DNA from: an uncultured Peptococcaceae bacterium
GTDB taxonomy: Bacteria; Bacillota; Peptococcia; Peptococcales; Peptococcaceae
Direction of reading: 5' to 3'
DNA length: 5,276 nucleotides
Assembly: GCA_902496505.1 (NCBI GenBank)
Contig: CABVBB010000197.1
Location: 1 to 5,276 of the forward strand
Positions within the stretch are counted from its first letter, which is position 1; each line of letters begins with the position of its first letter. The translations under genes were made by a program, and so were the position numbers. Of this stretch, positions 1 to 4,575 are shown piece by piece. The notes below the pieces were generated by a model. That model was given only the letters and a program-made list of their open reading frames with translations. It did no database searches and had not been told where the DNA came from.

Positions 1-1
1 C

Positions 2-2245
2 ACCGTCGGGGTGCTGCACCGGGTGGAGGACTTGGCTGATCGTGAAGAGGGGTTCCGGCCGCCGCTGGCCAAGGATTTTGAGAGCATCATGCCGCTGCCG
101 GAGACGATTGCCGCTTCACTGGGTCTGACGGCGGCCAGCAAAAAGGTACAGACGCTTTACGAATCCCTGCTCAAGGAGCTGGGTGCGGAGCTGGACATCA
201 TCCGCCAGGTACCTATCGAAGAGGTACGGCGGGTGGGCGGCCCTTGTGTGGCCGAGGGCATCCGCAGACTGCGGGCGGGCGAGATCCAGTGGGCGCCGGG
301 CTATGACGGCGAATACGGCAAGGCTGTGCTGCTCACCCCAGAGGAGATCAGCGAATTTTCCGGGCAGCTGCATTTCTTCGATGTGAATGCTGCGCCGCAG
401 GCGGCGAAGAAACGCGCGGCCAAGGCTCCGGCAGCCGATGTCCCGCCGGAGGAAGCGGCAGAGCGTGAACCGCAGGCAGCAGAGCACTATGGGCTCAATG
501 CGGAGCAGTGGGCAGCGGCCAGCGCGTCGGAACGGGCGGTGGCCGTCATCGCCGGGCCGGGAACTGGCAAGACGCGGACACTGGTGGAGCATATCCGCTA
601 TCTGCTGGAGGAGCAAAAGGTGGCGCCGGAGCGCATCACAGCCGTGACCTTCACCAATAAAGCCGCGGCAGAGATGCGCCAGCGTCTGCAGGAGACCTTG
701 GCCAATAAACGCAAGGCTGCCAAGGTCCACATCGGCACGTTCCACAGCCTCTGTCTGGAGCTTTTGACCCAGTGGCGGGGCAGCGTCACGCTGGTGGATG
801 CGGCTCAAGGGCTGGCAGTAGCTGAGGAAGCGGGGCGAGCGCTGGGGCTGACGCAGTCGGCCAAGGCTTGGCAGCAGGCTATTTCGCGGCACAAGAATGG
901 CTTGCCGGAGGGCGATGCTTGGCCGGAAGCGCTCTTTACAAGCTATCAGGACAAGCTGGCCGCCGCAGGGGCGCTGGATTTCGACGATCTGCTGCTGGAA
1001 ACGCTGGCAGCTTTTGCGGGCGAGACGCCAGAGGCCGGGGCAGCCCGCAAACGGTTCGATTATCTCTTGGTGGATGAGTTCCAGGATATCAATGCTGTGC
1101 AGCTGCAGCTGCTTTTGACGTGGAGTCAGGCCAATCAGCAGCTGTTTGTGATCGGCGACCCCGATCAGGCGATCTACGGCTTCCGCGGTGCGGACGCGCA
1201 GTGTTTTCAGAAGCTGGCCCAAGCTTTGGGACAGCCGCGGGAGATCCGTTTGACAGAAAACTACCGCTCCACGCCGGAAATATTAGGCTGTGCCCTGCCG
1301 GTGATCGACCGCTTGCCCCTGGCTGGCGGCAAACGGCAGCTGGCCGCCAATCGTCCAGCAGGGCGCAAGGTGCAGGTGCTCACGGCTGATTCGCCCTTTG
1401 CGGAGGCGCTTTATGTGGCCAAGACCATCAATCAGCTGGTCGGCGGCATGGATATGTTGGACGCTCATCAGCAGTCCACTGGCCCCGTGCGGGAACAGGC
1501 GCTGGGCTTTGGCGATATCGCCGTGCTCTACCGTACACATCGGCAGGCTGCTTTGTTGGAAGAGTGTCTGCAAAAAGAAGGCATCCCCTATGTGGTCACC
1601 GGTCGGGAGAGTTTCTTGGACGATGCAGAGGTGCGGCTGGCGCTGGCCTTTTTCCGGCATATGCTCGTCCCAATGGATGCTATCAGCGCGCGGCAGGCTC
1701 TGACCGCCTTAGGCGCAGAGCGATTGGCCGAGCTGGAAAACGCTTGGCGCGATGTGAAGTGGGCCAGGGAAAAACCGTGGAAATTGGTAGAGCGCTGGAT
1801 GACGGAAAACGATTTGACCGAGAGCGTGGCGCTGGCCTACCTGCGCAATACCGCCCTCACCTATAAGACGCTGGCAGAATGCCTGCAAAATCTAGCCCTC
1901 GGTCAAGAAGGCGATATCCGGCGCAGCGGTGGCAAGGTCTACCACAGCGACGCGGTGACTCTCTCCACCCTGCACGGCGCCAAAGGGCTGGAGTTCCCCG
2001 CCGTTTTCCTCTGCGGCGTCAAAGCAGGCAGCATCCCCCTGCAAGGTGTCCACTTATCAGCCGATCTGGACGAAGAGCGGCGTCTCTTCTACGTCGGACT
2101 CACCCGAGCGCAGGAAGAATTGATCCTGCTGACATCACGAGAAGAGCCCTCGCCCTTCTTGGACGACATGCCCGAAGCCCTGCTGGAGCGCGGCACAGTA
2201 CCCGCAAAGCCCGTGCAGACATATCAGCAGCTCGATCTATTTTAA
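2..2245 (+). CDS. EndoQ/PHP-type nuclease tail fused to UvrD/PcrA-type superfamily 1A DNA helicase (5'-truncated)
   Basis: ATP-dependent 3'-5' DNA helicase, probably in DNA repair. The frame is open to the window's left edge: the codons before the GTG at 11 read T-V-G and continue the motif TVGVLHRVEDLADR, typical of the end of the PHP-domain/EndoQ-like family, so GTG 11 is not the true start. Numbering from that GTG, residues 1-125 are the nuclease-family tail and 126-157 an Ala/Pro/Glu-rich linker. The helicase core follows with all motifs intact: Q motif LNAEQ (162), Walker A GPGTGKT (182-188), Ia TFTNKAAAEM (213), Ib IGTFHS (241), Walker B VDEFQD (354-359), III GDPDQAIYGFRG (382), IV ENYRST (416), V TLHGAKGLEF (653), VI YVGLTRAQEE (694). 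The last five residues, QLDLF, match the bacterial beta-sliding-clamp-binding consensus. The EndoQ part is known in relatives to cut at deaminated bases, but its catalytic half lies outside the window. The gene is followed at once by a terminator. Confidence 0.93.
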   Translation, partial: TVGVLHRVEDLADREEGFRPPLAKDFESIMPLPETIAASLGLTAASKKVQTLYESLLKELGAELDIIRQVPIEEVRRVGGPCVAEGIRRLRAGEIQWAPGYDGEYGKAVLLTPEEISEFSGQLHFFDVNAAPQAAKKRAAKAPAADVPPEEAAEREPQAAEHYGLNAEQWAAASASERAVAVIAGPGTGKTRTLVEHIRYLLEEQKVAPERITAVTFTNKAAAEMRQRLQETLANKRKAAKVHIGTFHSLCLELLTQWRGSVTLVDAAQGLAVAEEAGRALGLTQSAKAWQQAISRHKNGLPEGDAWPEALFTSYQDKLAAAGALDFDDLLLETLAAFAGETPEAGAARKRFDYLLVDEFQDINAVQLQLLLTWSQANQQLFVIGDPDQAIYGFRGADAQCFQKLAQALGQPREIRLTENYRSTPEILGCALPVIDRLPLAGGKRQLAANRPAGRKVQVLTADSPFAEALYVAKTINQLVGGMDMLDAHQQSTGPVREQALGFGDIAVLYRTHRQAALLEECLQKEGIPYVVTGRESFLDDAEVRLALAFFRHMLVPMDAISARQALTALGAERLAELENAWRDVKWAREKPWKLVERWMTENDLTESVALAYLRNTALTYKTLAECLQNLALGQEGDIRRSGGKVYHSDAVTLSTLHGAKGLEFPAVFLCGVKAGSIPLQGVHLSADLDEERRLFYVGLTRAQEELILLTSREEPSPFLDDMPEALLERGTVPAKPVQTYQQLDLF

Positions 2246-2252
2246 ACATGAC

Positions 2253-2288
2253 AAAGCAGGCGGATCGTTTTGGCGATCCGCCTGCTTT
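2253..2288. terminator. Bidirectional Rho-independent terminator between convergent genes
   Basis: A perfect 15-bp stem (AAAGCAGGCGGATCG, 2253-2267, with its complement at 2274-2288) closes a 6-base loop, TTTTGG. The stem has A/T-rich ends, so each strand finishes with a short T run (TTTAT on the plus strand, TTTGT on the minus strand). It lies 7 bases after the helicase stop and 22 bases past the stop of the convergent minus-strand gene, so it can end both transcripts. Confidence 0.92.
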
Positions 2289-2310
2289 ATTAATGATAAG
2301 AAAACTAGGA

Positions 2311-2973
2311 TCAAATTTCGTCTGCAAAGAGCGCTTCGAACTGCTGCCAGGTCGCTTCGCTCATGCGGCGGAGGGCGCTGAGTCCAACCACAGAAGGCTT
2401 GCCATCTTTGTCCAGCCGCAAGGGTTTTTCTTTGCTTTTGCTGGAGCCGAAGCGGAGCAGAGGGAGACATTCTGGTGGCAGCGGACGGGGTGTGATCATA
2501 GAGCCGTGTGCACTAGAGGCTGCTAAGGATGCACAACAGGTCTGAGGTTCTTGATGAGCTTTATGGGGCAAGATGCCTGCCTGATCACTAAAAACGCGGC
2601 ATAGGGTACCATCATCAGGAGGAAGCTCTGCCTCGCAGCGATCTGTTTGGCTATCTGTGACCAATAAGGTGCAGACAGGTGTTTTTTCAACGAGCAGGAT
2701 GCCCTTGGGAACAAGGGCACCGAAGCGATAGCCTAATTCCCGCATCAGATAATCAAAAGCGGGCTCGATGCGCTCCACAGGCAGACGAGCCATGACGTGG
2801 AGCGTTCCGCCTGAAAGTGTCACCGGGTAGATGATGTCGCCGACCTTCACCGTGTTGATGGAAGGCATCTTGGAATGGTGGCTGCCATAGATAACACAGA
2901 TCGGCCCTGAATCCTGGGCTTTCTCCAGTTTGTGGATCTGTTCTTTGGACCAATAGGTCATATAACCGGCCAT
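2311..2973 (-). CDS. Conserved-looking hypothetical protein, 220 residues, unknown function
   Basis: I do not recognise the family. The start is firm: AGGAGG (2981-2986) sits 7 bases before ATG 2973, and a good promoter lies upstream. The product appears soluble, with no signal peptide or membrane segment. Residues 1-90 look like a compact domain: a short helix (YWSKEQIHKLEKA), then beta-rich stretches ICVIYGSHHSKMP (25-37) and VGDIIYPVTLSGGTLHVMAR (44-63). The 'VGDIIYPV' strand after a turn is reminiscent of PUA/ASCH/EVE-like nucleic-acid-binding folds, but this is only a resemblance. The middle (100-170) is rich in Cys and His (Cys 101, 113, 125, 146, 147, 169; His 137, 140, 156) and could bind metal. 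The C-terminus is a basic patch (FGSSKSKEKPLR, 175-186) and a helix ending EALFADEI. The gene is monocistronic, convergent with the helicase and sharing its terminator. Confidence 0.85.
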   Translation of the reverse strand: MAGYMTYWSKEQIHKLEKAQDSGPICVIYGSHHSKMPSINTVKVGDIIYPVTLSGGTLHVMARLPVERIEPAFDYLMRELGYRFGALVPKGILLVEKTPVCTLLVTDSQTDRCEAELPPDDGTLCRVFSDQAGILPHKAHQEPQTCCASLAASSAHGSMITPRPLPPECLPLLRFGSSKSKEKPLRLDKDGKPSVVGLSALRRMSEATWQQFEALFADEI

Positions 2974-3022
2974 GATTTTTCCTCCTCATTCCGATCAAGT
3001 TCAATAGATCGTCTTGACGTTT

Positions 3023-3051
3023 ACCATACCATAAGGCTGAAGCATTCTCAA
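3023..3051 (-). promoter_or_regulatory. Sigma-A-type promoter of the 220-residue protein gene
   Basis: On the minus strand, -35 TTGAGA (3046-3051), a 17-base spacer and -10 TATGGT (3023-3028). The predicted start of transcription is near 3016, giving an untranslated leader of about 40 bases that ends in the AGGAGG site. Matches are good but not perfect (5/6 and 4/6). Confidence 0.6.
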
Positions 3052-3062
3052 GATGTTTTGAG

Positions 3063-3084
3063 AAAACAGCAGTGTTGGCTGCTG
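3063..3084 (-). terminator. Possible minus-strand terminator downstream of toxin module 1
   Basis: On the minus strand, CAGCAG (3079-3084), loop CCAACA, CTGCTG (3067-3072), then TTTTCTC. It faces transcripts arriving from toxin 1, whose stop codon is about 200 bases upstream. The stem is only 6 bp and the T run short, so its strength is uncertain. No equally clear counterpart is seen after toxin module 2. Confidence 0.4.
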
Positions 3085-3116
3085 ATCCATATAAGGGAAA
3101 GATCCCGGATTTTTGC

Positions 3117-3145
3117 TTGACGCATATTTGAGGATGGTATATGAT
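3117..3145 (+). promoter_or_regulatory. Promoter of antisense RNA 1
   Basis: -35 TTGACG (3117-3122), a 17-base spacer and -10 TATGAT (3140-3145), each 5/6 to consensus. Both hexamers and the spacing are preserved exactly in copy 2. The predicted transcript starts near 3152. Confidence 0.85.
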
Positions 3146-3151
3146 ATAAAT

Positions 3152-3267
3152 AAGAAGAGAGAGTGCCGCGCGATGTCGGACGCATCGTGATAAAACGGTT
3201 GAACTCCCGTAGTTTGAATGACTAGATCGCCAATCTTGCTAGGGACTGGGCGGTCTAGTCTTTTTTT
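3152..3267 (+). ncRNA. Putative antitoxin RNA 1 (type I toxin-antitoxin antisense RNA)
   Basis: An RNA of about 116 nt defined by a promoter at 3117-3145 and a terminator ending at 3267. It is transcribed towards the toxin 1 gene and stops 14 bases short of the toxin's stop codon (on the opposite strand), so it would pair with the 3' untranslated part of the toxin mRNA. This is the arrangement known from txpA/RatA-type systems in Bacillus subtilis. Visible structure: hairpin CGATG-TCGGACG-CATCG (3171-3187), a short ACGG/CCGT stem (3195-3198 with 3207-3210), then the terminator stem. There is no ribosome site followed by a credible reading frame. Compared with copy 2, all three changes in the first ~64 nt fall in the first hairpin's loop. 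Confidence 0.8.
3220..3267 (+). terminator. Rho-independent terminator of antisense RNA 1
   Basis: A 12-bp stem, GACTAGATCGCC (3220-3231) with GGCGGTCTAGTC (3249-3260), including one G-T pair. The loop is 17 bases and is followed by seven T. In copy 2 the G-T pair and its neighbouring C-G pair swap places, so pairing is kept despite base changes. Confidence 0.88.
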
Positions 3268-3281
3268 GCTAAAAGACTATC

Positions 3282-3359
3282 TTAATGCTTGATACTGAGT
3301 ATCAGAGCAATAACTTGCACGAGTAACATCAGAAGCGTTAAAACTTCCAGCGTCGTCAA
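3282..3359 (-). CDS. Holin-like type I toxin peptide 1 (25 residues, TTG start)
   Basis: A tiny hydrophobic peptide beginning MTTLEVLTLLMLLVQVIAL and ending SIKH, with one predicted membrane helix (about residues 6-22) and a short charged tail. The order of features (polar start with an acidic residue at position 5, hydrophobic core, basic C-terminus) matches the putative holin-like toxin family (Hol_Tox, TxpA-related), which acts at the cytoplasmic membrane. The start is TTG at 3359, supported by the ribosome site AAAGGGGGG (3367-3375) 7 bases away and by alignment with the ATG of copy 2 (both begin M-T-T). An in-frame ATG at codon 11 would destroy the N-terminus. The TTG start may keep translation low. 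A convergent antisense RNA lies downstream. Function is inferred from length, composition and layout. Confidence 0.82.
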   Translation of the reverse strand: MTTLEVLTLLMLLVQVIALILSIKH

Positions 3360-3438
3360 GATATCACCCCCCTTTCAGCCCACCAGAAAAGCGTGGGCGG
3401 GAGCACAACCGCCTTACCGTTTATAGACAACTCTCTCT
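3360..3438 (-). promoter_or_regulatory. Structured leader of toxin 1 mRNA with very strong ribosome site
   Basis: About 79 nt between the predicted start of transcription and the TTG start. It holds two hairpins that cannot form together because they share bases 3396-3398: GGCGG/CCGCC (3409-3413 with 3396-3400) and GCCCAC/GTGGGC (3393-3398 with 3378-3383). The second ends just before the ribosome site AAAGGGGGG. CTTTTC in its loop could also pair, with one G-U, to GAAAGG at the edge of the site. The leader is almost unchanged in copy 2, with one extra G, which suggests its fold matters for toxin translation. Confidence 0.6.
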
Positions 3439-3444
3439 GTTCTT

Positions 3445-3473
3445 ATTTTAGCATGGGAACATATATTTGCCTA
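3445..3473 (-). promoter_or_regulatory. Promoter of toxin 1
   Basis: On the minus strand, -35 TAGGCA (3468-3473), a 17-base spacer and -10 TAAAAT (3445-3450), preceded by an extended -10 TG (TGCTAAAAT). The -35 is weak (4/6) but spacing and -10 are conserved in copy 2, where the -35 reads TAGCCA. Confidence 0.72.
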
Positions 3474-3581
3474 GGGAAAGTGTGGTACCTGTGGCGTGAT
3501 GTTTTCGACGGTATTGGAAATTAAAACCTATCCTGTAGGATGAATGATCAAGACTAGAGTGGAAAAGAAGTGTGTTTCTGC

Positions 3582-3610
3582 TTGACGCATATTTGGGGAT
3601 GGTATATGAT
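3582..3610 (+). promoter_or_regulatory. Promoter of antisense RNA 2
   Basis: -35 TTGACG (3582-3587), a 17-base spacer and -10 TATGAT (3605-3610), identical to copy 1 except one spacer base (TTTGGGG for TTTGAGG). The predicted transcript starts near 3617. Confidence 0.85.
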
Positions 3611-3616
3611 ATAAAT

Positions 3617-3731
3617 AAGAAGAGAGAGTGCCGCGCGATGTTGGTAGCATCGTGATAAAACGGTTGAACTCCCGTAGTTTGGTCAACTAGACTGCCAACC
3701 TTGTAGGGGATGGGCGGTCTAGTCTTTTTTT
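3617..3731 (+). ncRNA. Putative antitoxin RNA 2 (type I toxin-antitoxin antisense RNA)
   Basis: An RNA of about 115 nt, homologous to antitoxin RNA 1 and convergent with toxin gene 2, ending 14 bases before the toxin's stop codon on the opposite strand. The first hairpin is CGATG-TTGGTAG-CATCG (3636-3652): the stem is identical to copy 1 and the loop differs at three of seven positions. The terminator loop and the stretch just before the terminator stem also differ. If the loop starts pairing with the toxin mRNA, each RNA would favour its own partner. Confidence 0.8.
3686..3731 (+). terminator. Rho-independent terminator of antisense RNA 2
   Basis: An 11-bp stem, ACTAGACTGCC (3686-3696) with GGCGGTCTAGT (3713-3723), one G-T pair, a 16-base loop, then C and seven T (3725-3731). 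Confidence 0.88.
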
Positions 3732-3745
3732 ATTGCAAAAGACTT

Positions 3746-3838
3746 CTAGTGCTTGTTATGGTCGAATAACAAGGCAATAATAGAAACACCAAGGCTAAGC
3801 AGTGAAAGGATCACTGTCAGTGACTCGTATGTTGTCAT
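3746..3838 (-). CDS. Holin-like type I toxin peptide 2 (30 residues)
   Basis: A membrane peptide starting MTTYESLTVILSLLSLG, with a hydrophobic stretch to about residue 25 and the tail FDHNKH. The opening M-x-x-Y-E-x-L pattern is characteristic of the putative holin-like toxin family (Hol_Tox), relatives of B. subtilis TxpA; known members damage the cell membrane when over-produced and are held off by an antisense RNA. The ATG at 3838 is preceded by AAAGGGGGG (3846-3854) with 7-base spacing. It is a paralogue of the peptide at 3282-3359: the first three residues, E5, L7-T8 and the final K-H are shared while the core has diverged strongly, although the flanking DNA is almost unchanged. The family call rests on sequence pattern, size and genetic layout. 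Confidence 0.88.
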   Translation of the reverse strand: MTTYESLTVILSLLSLGVSIIALLFDHNKH

Positions 3839-3918
3839 ATTATCACCCCCCTTTCAGCCCACCAGAAAAGCGTGGGCGGGGAGCACAACCGCCTTACCGT
3901 TTATAGACAACTCTCTCT
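3839..3918 (-). promoter_or_regulatory. Structured leader of toxin 2 mRNA with very strong ribosome site
   Basis: About 80 nt, nearly identical to the leader of toxin 1. The hairpin GCCCAC/GTGGGC (3872-3877 with 3857-3862) abuts the ribosome site AAAGGGGGG (3846-3854). The upstream GGCGG/CCGCC hairpin is again possible and overlaps it. Confidence 0.6.
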
Positions 3919-3924
3919 GTTCTT

Positions 3925-3953
3925 ATTTTAGCACGGGAATATATGTTTGGCTA
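3925..3953 (-). promoter_or_regulatory. Promoter of toxin 2
   Basis: On the minus strand, -35 TAGCCA (3948-3953), a 17-base spacer and an extended -10 TGCTAAAAT (hexamer 3925-3930). Confidence 0.72.
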
Positions 3954-4000
3954 GAGGGATTGTAGTATCTGCGTGGCGTGCTTTGCGACGGTATTGGGAA

Positions 4001-4077
4001 GGTTATCCAATAACGGTACTTCTTTGGGCAGAGAGATGAGATAGCGCGGGGGACGATTACAGCAAGGGCGTGACAGC
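4001..4077. other. Intergenic stretch with no recognised feature
   Basis: Between the end of repeat copy 2 and the terminator at 4078. No ribosome site with a following frame, promoter or stable hairpin was seen on either strand. An open frame on the minus strand (about 3951-4136) has no ribosome site and runs through the terminator hairpin. Confidence 0.5.
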
Positions 4078-4117
4078 AAAAGGCCAGCTCGGGTGAAATC
4101 ACCAGAGCTGGCCTTTT
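4078..4117. terminator. Rho-independent terminator after the 91-residue protein gene
   Basis: A 13-bp perfect stem, AAAAGGCCAGCTC (4078-4090) with its complement at 4105-4117, topped by an inner GGTG-AAAT-CACC hairpin. It begins 30 bases past the minus-strand stop codon at 4147. The T run on either strand is only four bases, all inside the stem. Confidence 0.8.
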
Positions 4118-4146
4118 GGGTCATGCGGCTGATCAAGGACGTTTTT

Positions 4147-4422
4147 TTAATCGCGTCCGTATTGTTCGATGACCAAGCGGGTCAAGGCTGTAAGCATAGA
4201 GGGGTCGGTAATGAGCTCGCAGTCGGTGATGTCCTTCCAGCGAAGGGCTTGAATAGGGTTGACTTGCCGATGAGGACAGACTTGGAAACGCAGACGATAC
4301 GTTTCATCGTTTATTGTCAAGTCGCAGTTGTACAGCACATCAAAGGGATCGCGATGCAGCTTGCTGTTGATATTTTTCCTAAACGTTTCATACTTTTTGA
4401 GGGAAACGGTGTAAATAACCAT
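4147..4422 (-). CDS. Hypothetical protein, 91 residues
   Basis: I do not recognise the family. The start at ATG 4422 is supported by AAGGAG (centre 4430-4434) 7 bases away. The protein is small, soluble and mixed in charge. The N-terminal segment (MVIYTVSLKKYETFRKNI) looks like a strand followed by a basic helix; DLTINDETYRLRFQVCPH (34-51) looks like a beta hairpin; residues 77-90 (MLTALTRLVIEQYGR) look like an amphipathic helix. It lies 144 bases downstream of an RHH regulator gene on the same strand and could be co-transcribed, but a plus-strand promoter and hairpin lie between. It is not an obvious RelE/ParE-type toxin. A weak minus-strand -10 (TATTAT, near 4490) overlaps the plus-strand -10, with no good -35. 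Confidence 0.75.
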   Translation of the reverse strand: MVIYTVSLKKYETFRKNINSKLHRDPFDVLYNCDLTINDETYRLRFQVCPHRQVNPIQALRWKDITDCELITDPSMLTALTRLVIEQYGRD

Positions 4423-4462
4423 GATCGTGCTCCTTTCAAAGGTCGAAGGTGCACACAGCCCC

Positions 4463-4491
4463 TTGCAAGAACGCGCCGCACAGGGTATAAT
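4463..4491 (+). promoter_or_regulatory. Plus-strand promoter between minus-strand genes
   Basis: -35 TTGCAA (4463-4468), a 17-base spacer and a perfect -10 TATAAT (4486-4491). It points towards the 3' end of the RHH gene at 4567-4746 and precedes no plus-strand protein gene. Confidence 0.65.
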
Positions 4492-4497
4492 ATTTAT

Positions 4498-4575
4498 GCG
4501 GTCTGCCCTTGCGGCAGCTGTGTGGGGGGAAGCGGTGTTTTCTTAGTGGAGAGTTGCCGCTTCCCTTTAGTTTTG
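4498..4575 (+). ncRNA. Candidate small RNA between RHH gene 1 and the 91-residue protein gene
   Basis: A predicted transcript of about 78 nt from the promoter at 4463-4491. It would contain hairpin CTGCC-CTTGC-GGCAG (4503-4517), then a terminator-like hairpin GGGAAGCGG (4527-4535) with CCGCTTCCC (4557-4565), a 21-base loop and the tail TTTAGTTTT. No ribosome site plus reading frame is seen. The RNA is antisense to the spacer between two minus-strand genes, and its tail overlaps the last codons of the RHH gene, so it could affect read-through or mRNA stability. The call is inferred from a promoter-terminator pair only. Confidence 0.45.

Larger units (their letters stand above)
3148..3448. repeat. 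Inverted repeat bracketing toxin module 1
   Basis: The left arm AAATAAGAAGAGAGAGT (3148-3164) is the reverse complement of 3430-3448, apart from a 2-base CA insertion in the right arm. Each arm lies just after a -10 box, so the antisense RNA and the toxin mRNA begin with nearly the same sequence. The likeness continues inward: ATAAAACGG...CTCCCG in the antisense RNA (3190-3208) resembles TATAAACGG...CTCCCG in the toxin leader. A toxin mRNA reaching the left arm could therefore pair its 5' and 3' ends. Confidence 0.75.
3115..3520. repeat. Type I toxin-antitoxin module, copy 1 of a tandem duplication
   Basis: The first of two direct repeats; the second is at about 3580-4000. Similarity begins at GCTTGACGCATATTTG and fades after GACGGTATTGG. 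It includes the antisense-RNA promoter and body, a toxin reading frame on the opposite strand, and the toxin leader and promoter. The antisense 5' half and toxin leader are nearly identical between copies. The toxin coding stretch (3282-3359) and the terminator loop are the diverged parts. The spacer between copies (3521-3579) is unrelated to either unit. Confidence 0.9.
3613..3928. repeat. Inverted repeat bracketing toxin module 2
   Basis: The arms AAATAAGAAGAGAGAGT (3613-3629) and its complement at 3910-3928 (with the same 2-base insertion) are identical in sequence to those of copy 1. The preserved arms support a role at the RNA or promoter level. Confidence 0.75.
3580..4000. repeat. Type I toxin-antitoxin module, copy 2 of a tandem duplication
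   Basis: Direct repeat of 3115-3520, offset by 465 bases at the antisense promoter. All elements are in the same order and orientation. It is slightly longer, mainly because the toxin frame has five more codons. Similarity continues about 50 bases upstream of the toxin promoter to GACGGTATTGG (3987-3997), then stops. Confidence 0.9.

Noticed and set aside
11..13. GTG as the true start of the helicase gene
   Set aside because: Codons before it stay in frame to the window edge and extend a family motif (TVG before VLHRVEDLADR); no ribosome site precedes it.
116..1222. Long open frame on the minus strand opposite the helicase
   Set aside because: The plus-strand frame encodes all helicase motifs in order; the opposite frame is a by-product of GC-rich codon use, with Arg/Leu/Gln-rich low-quality sequence.
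1879..2526. Plus-strand 215-codon open frame crossing the helicase 3' end
   Set aside because: It runs through the terminator hairpin and antisense through the 220-residue gene, with Arg/Pro-rich composition and no ribosome site.
3527..3542. Terminator for toxin 2 mRNA at the ATCCTGTAGGAT palindrome
   Set aside because: On the minus strand only a 4-5 bp stem with a 2-4 base loop is possible, separated from TTTT; too weak to call.
3115..4000. CRISPR array or transposon with terminal inverted repeats
   Set aside because: Only two long repeat units with diverged interiors exist; the inverted arms coincide with transcription starts, and no transposase or clear target-site duplication is visible.
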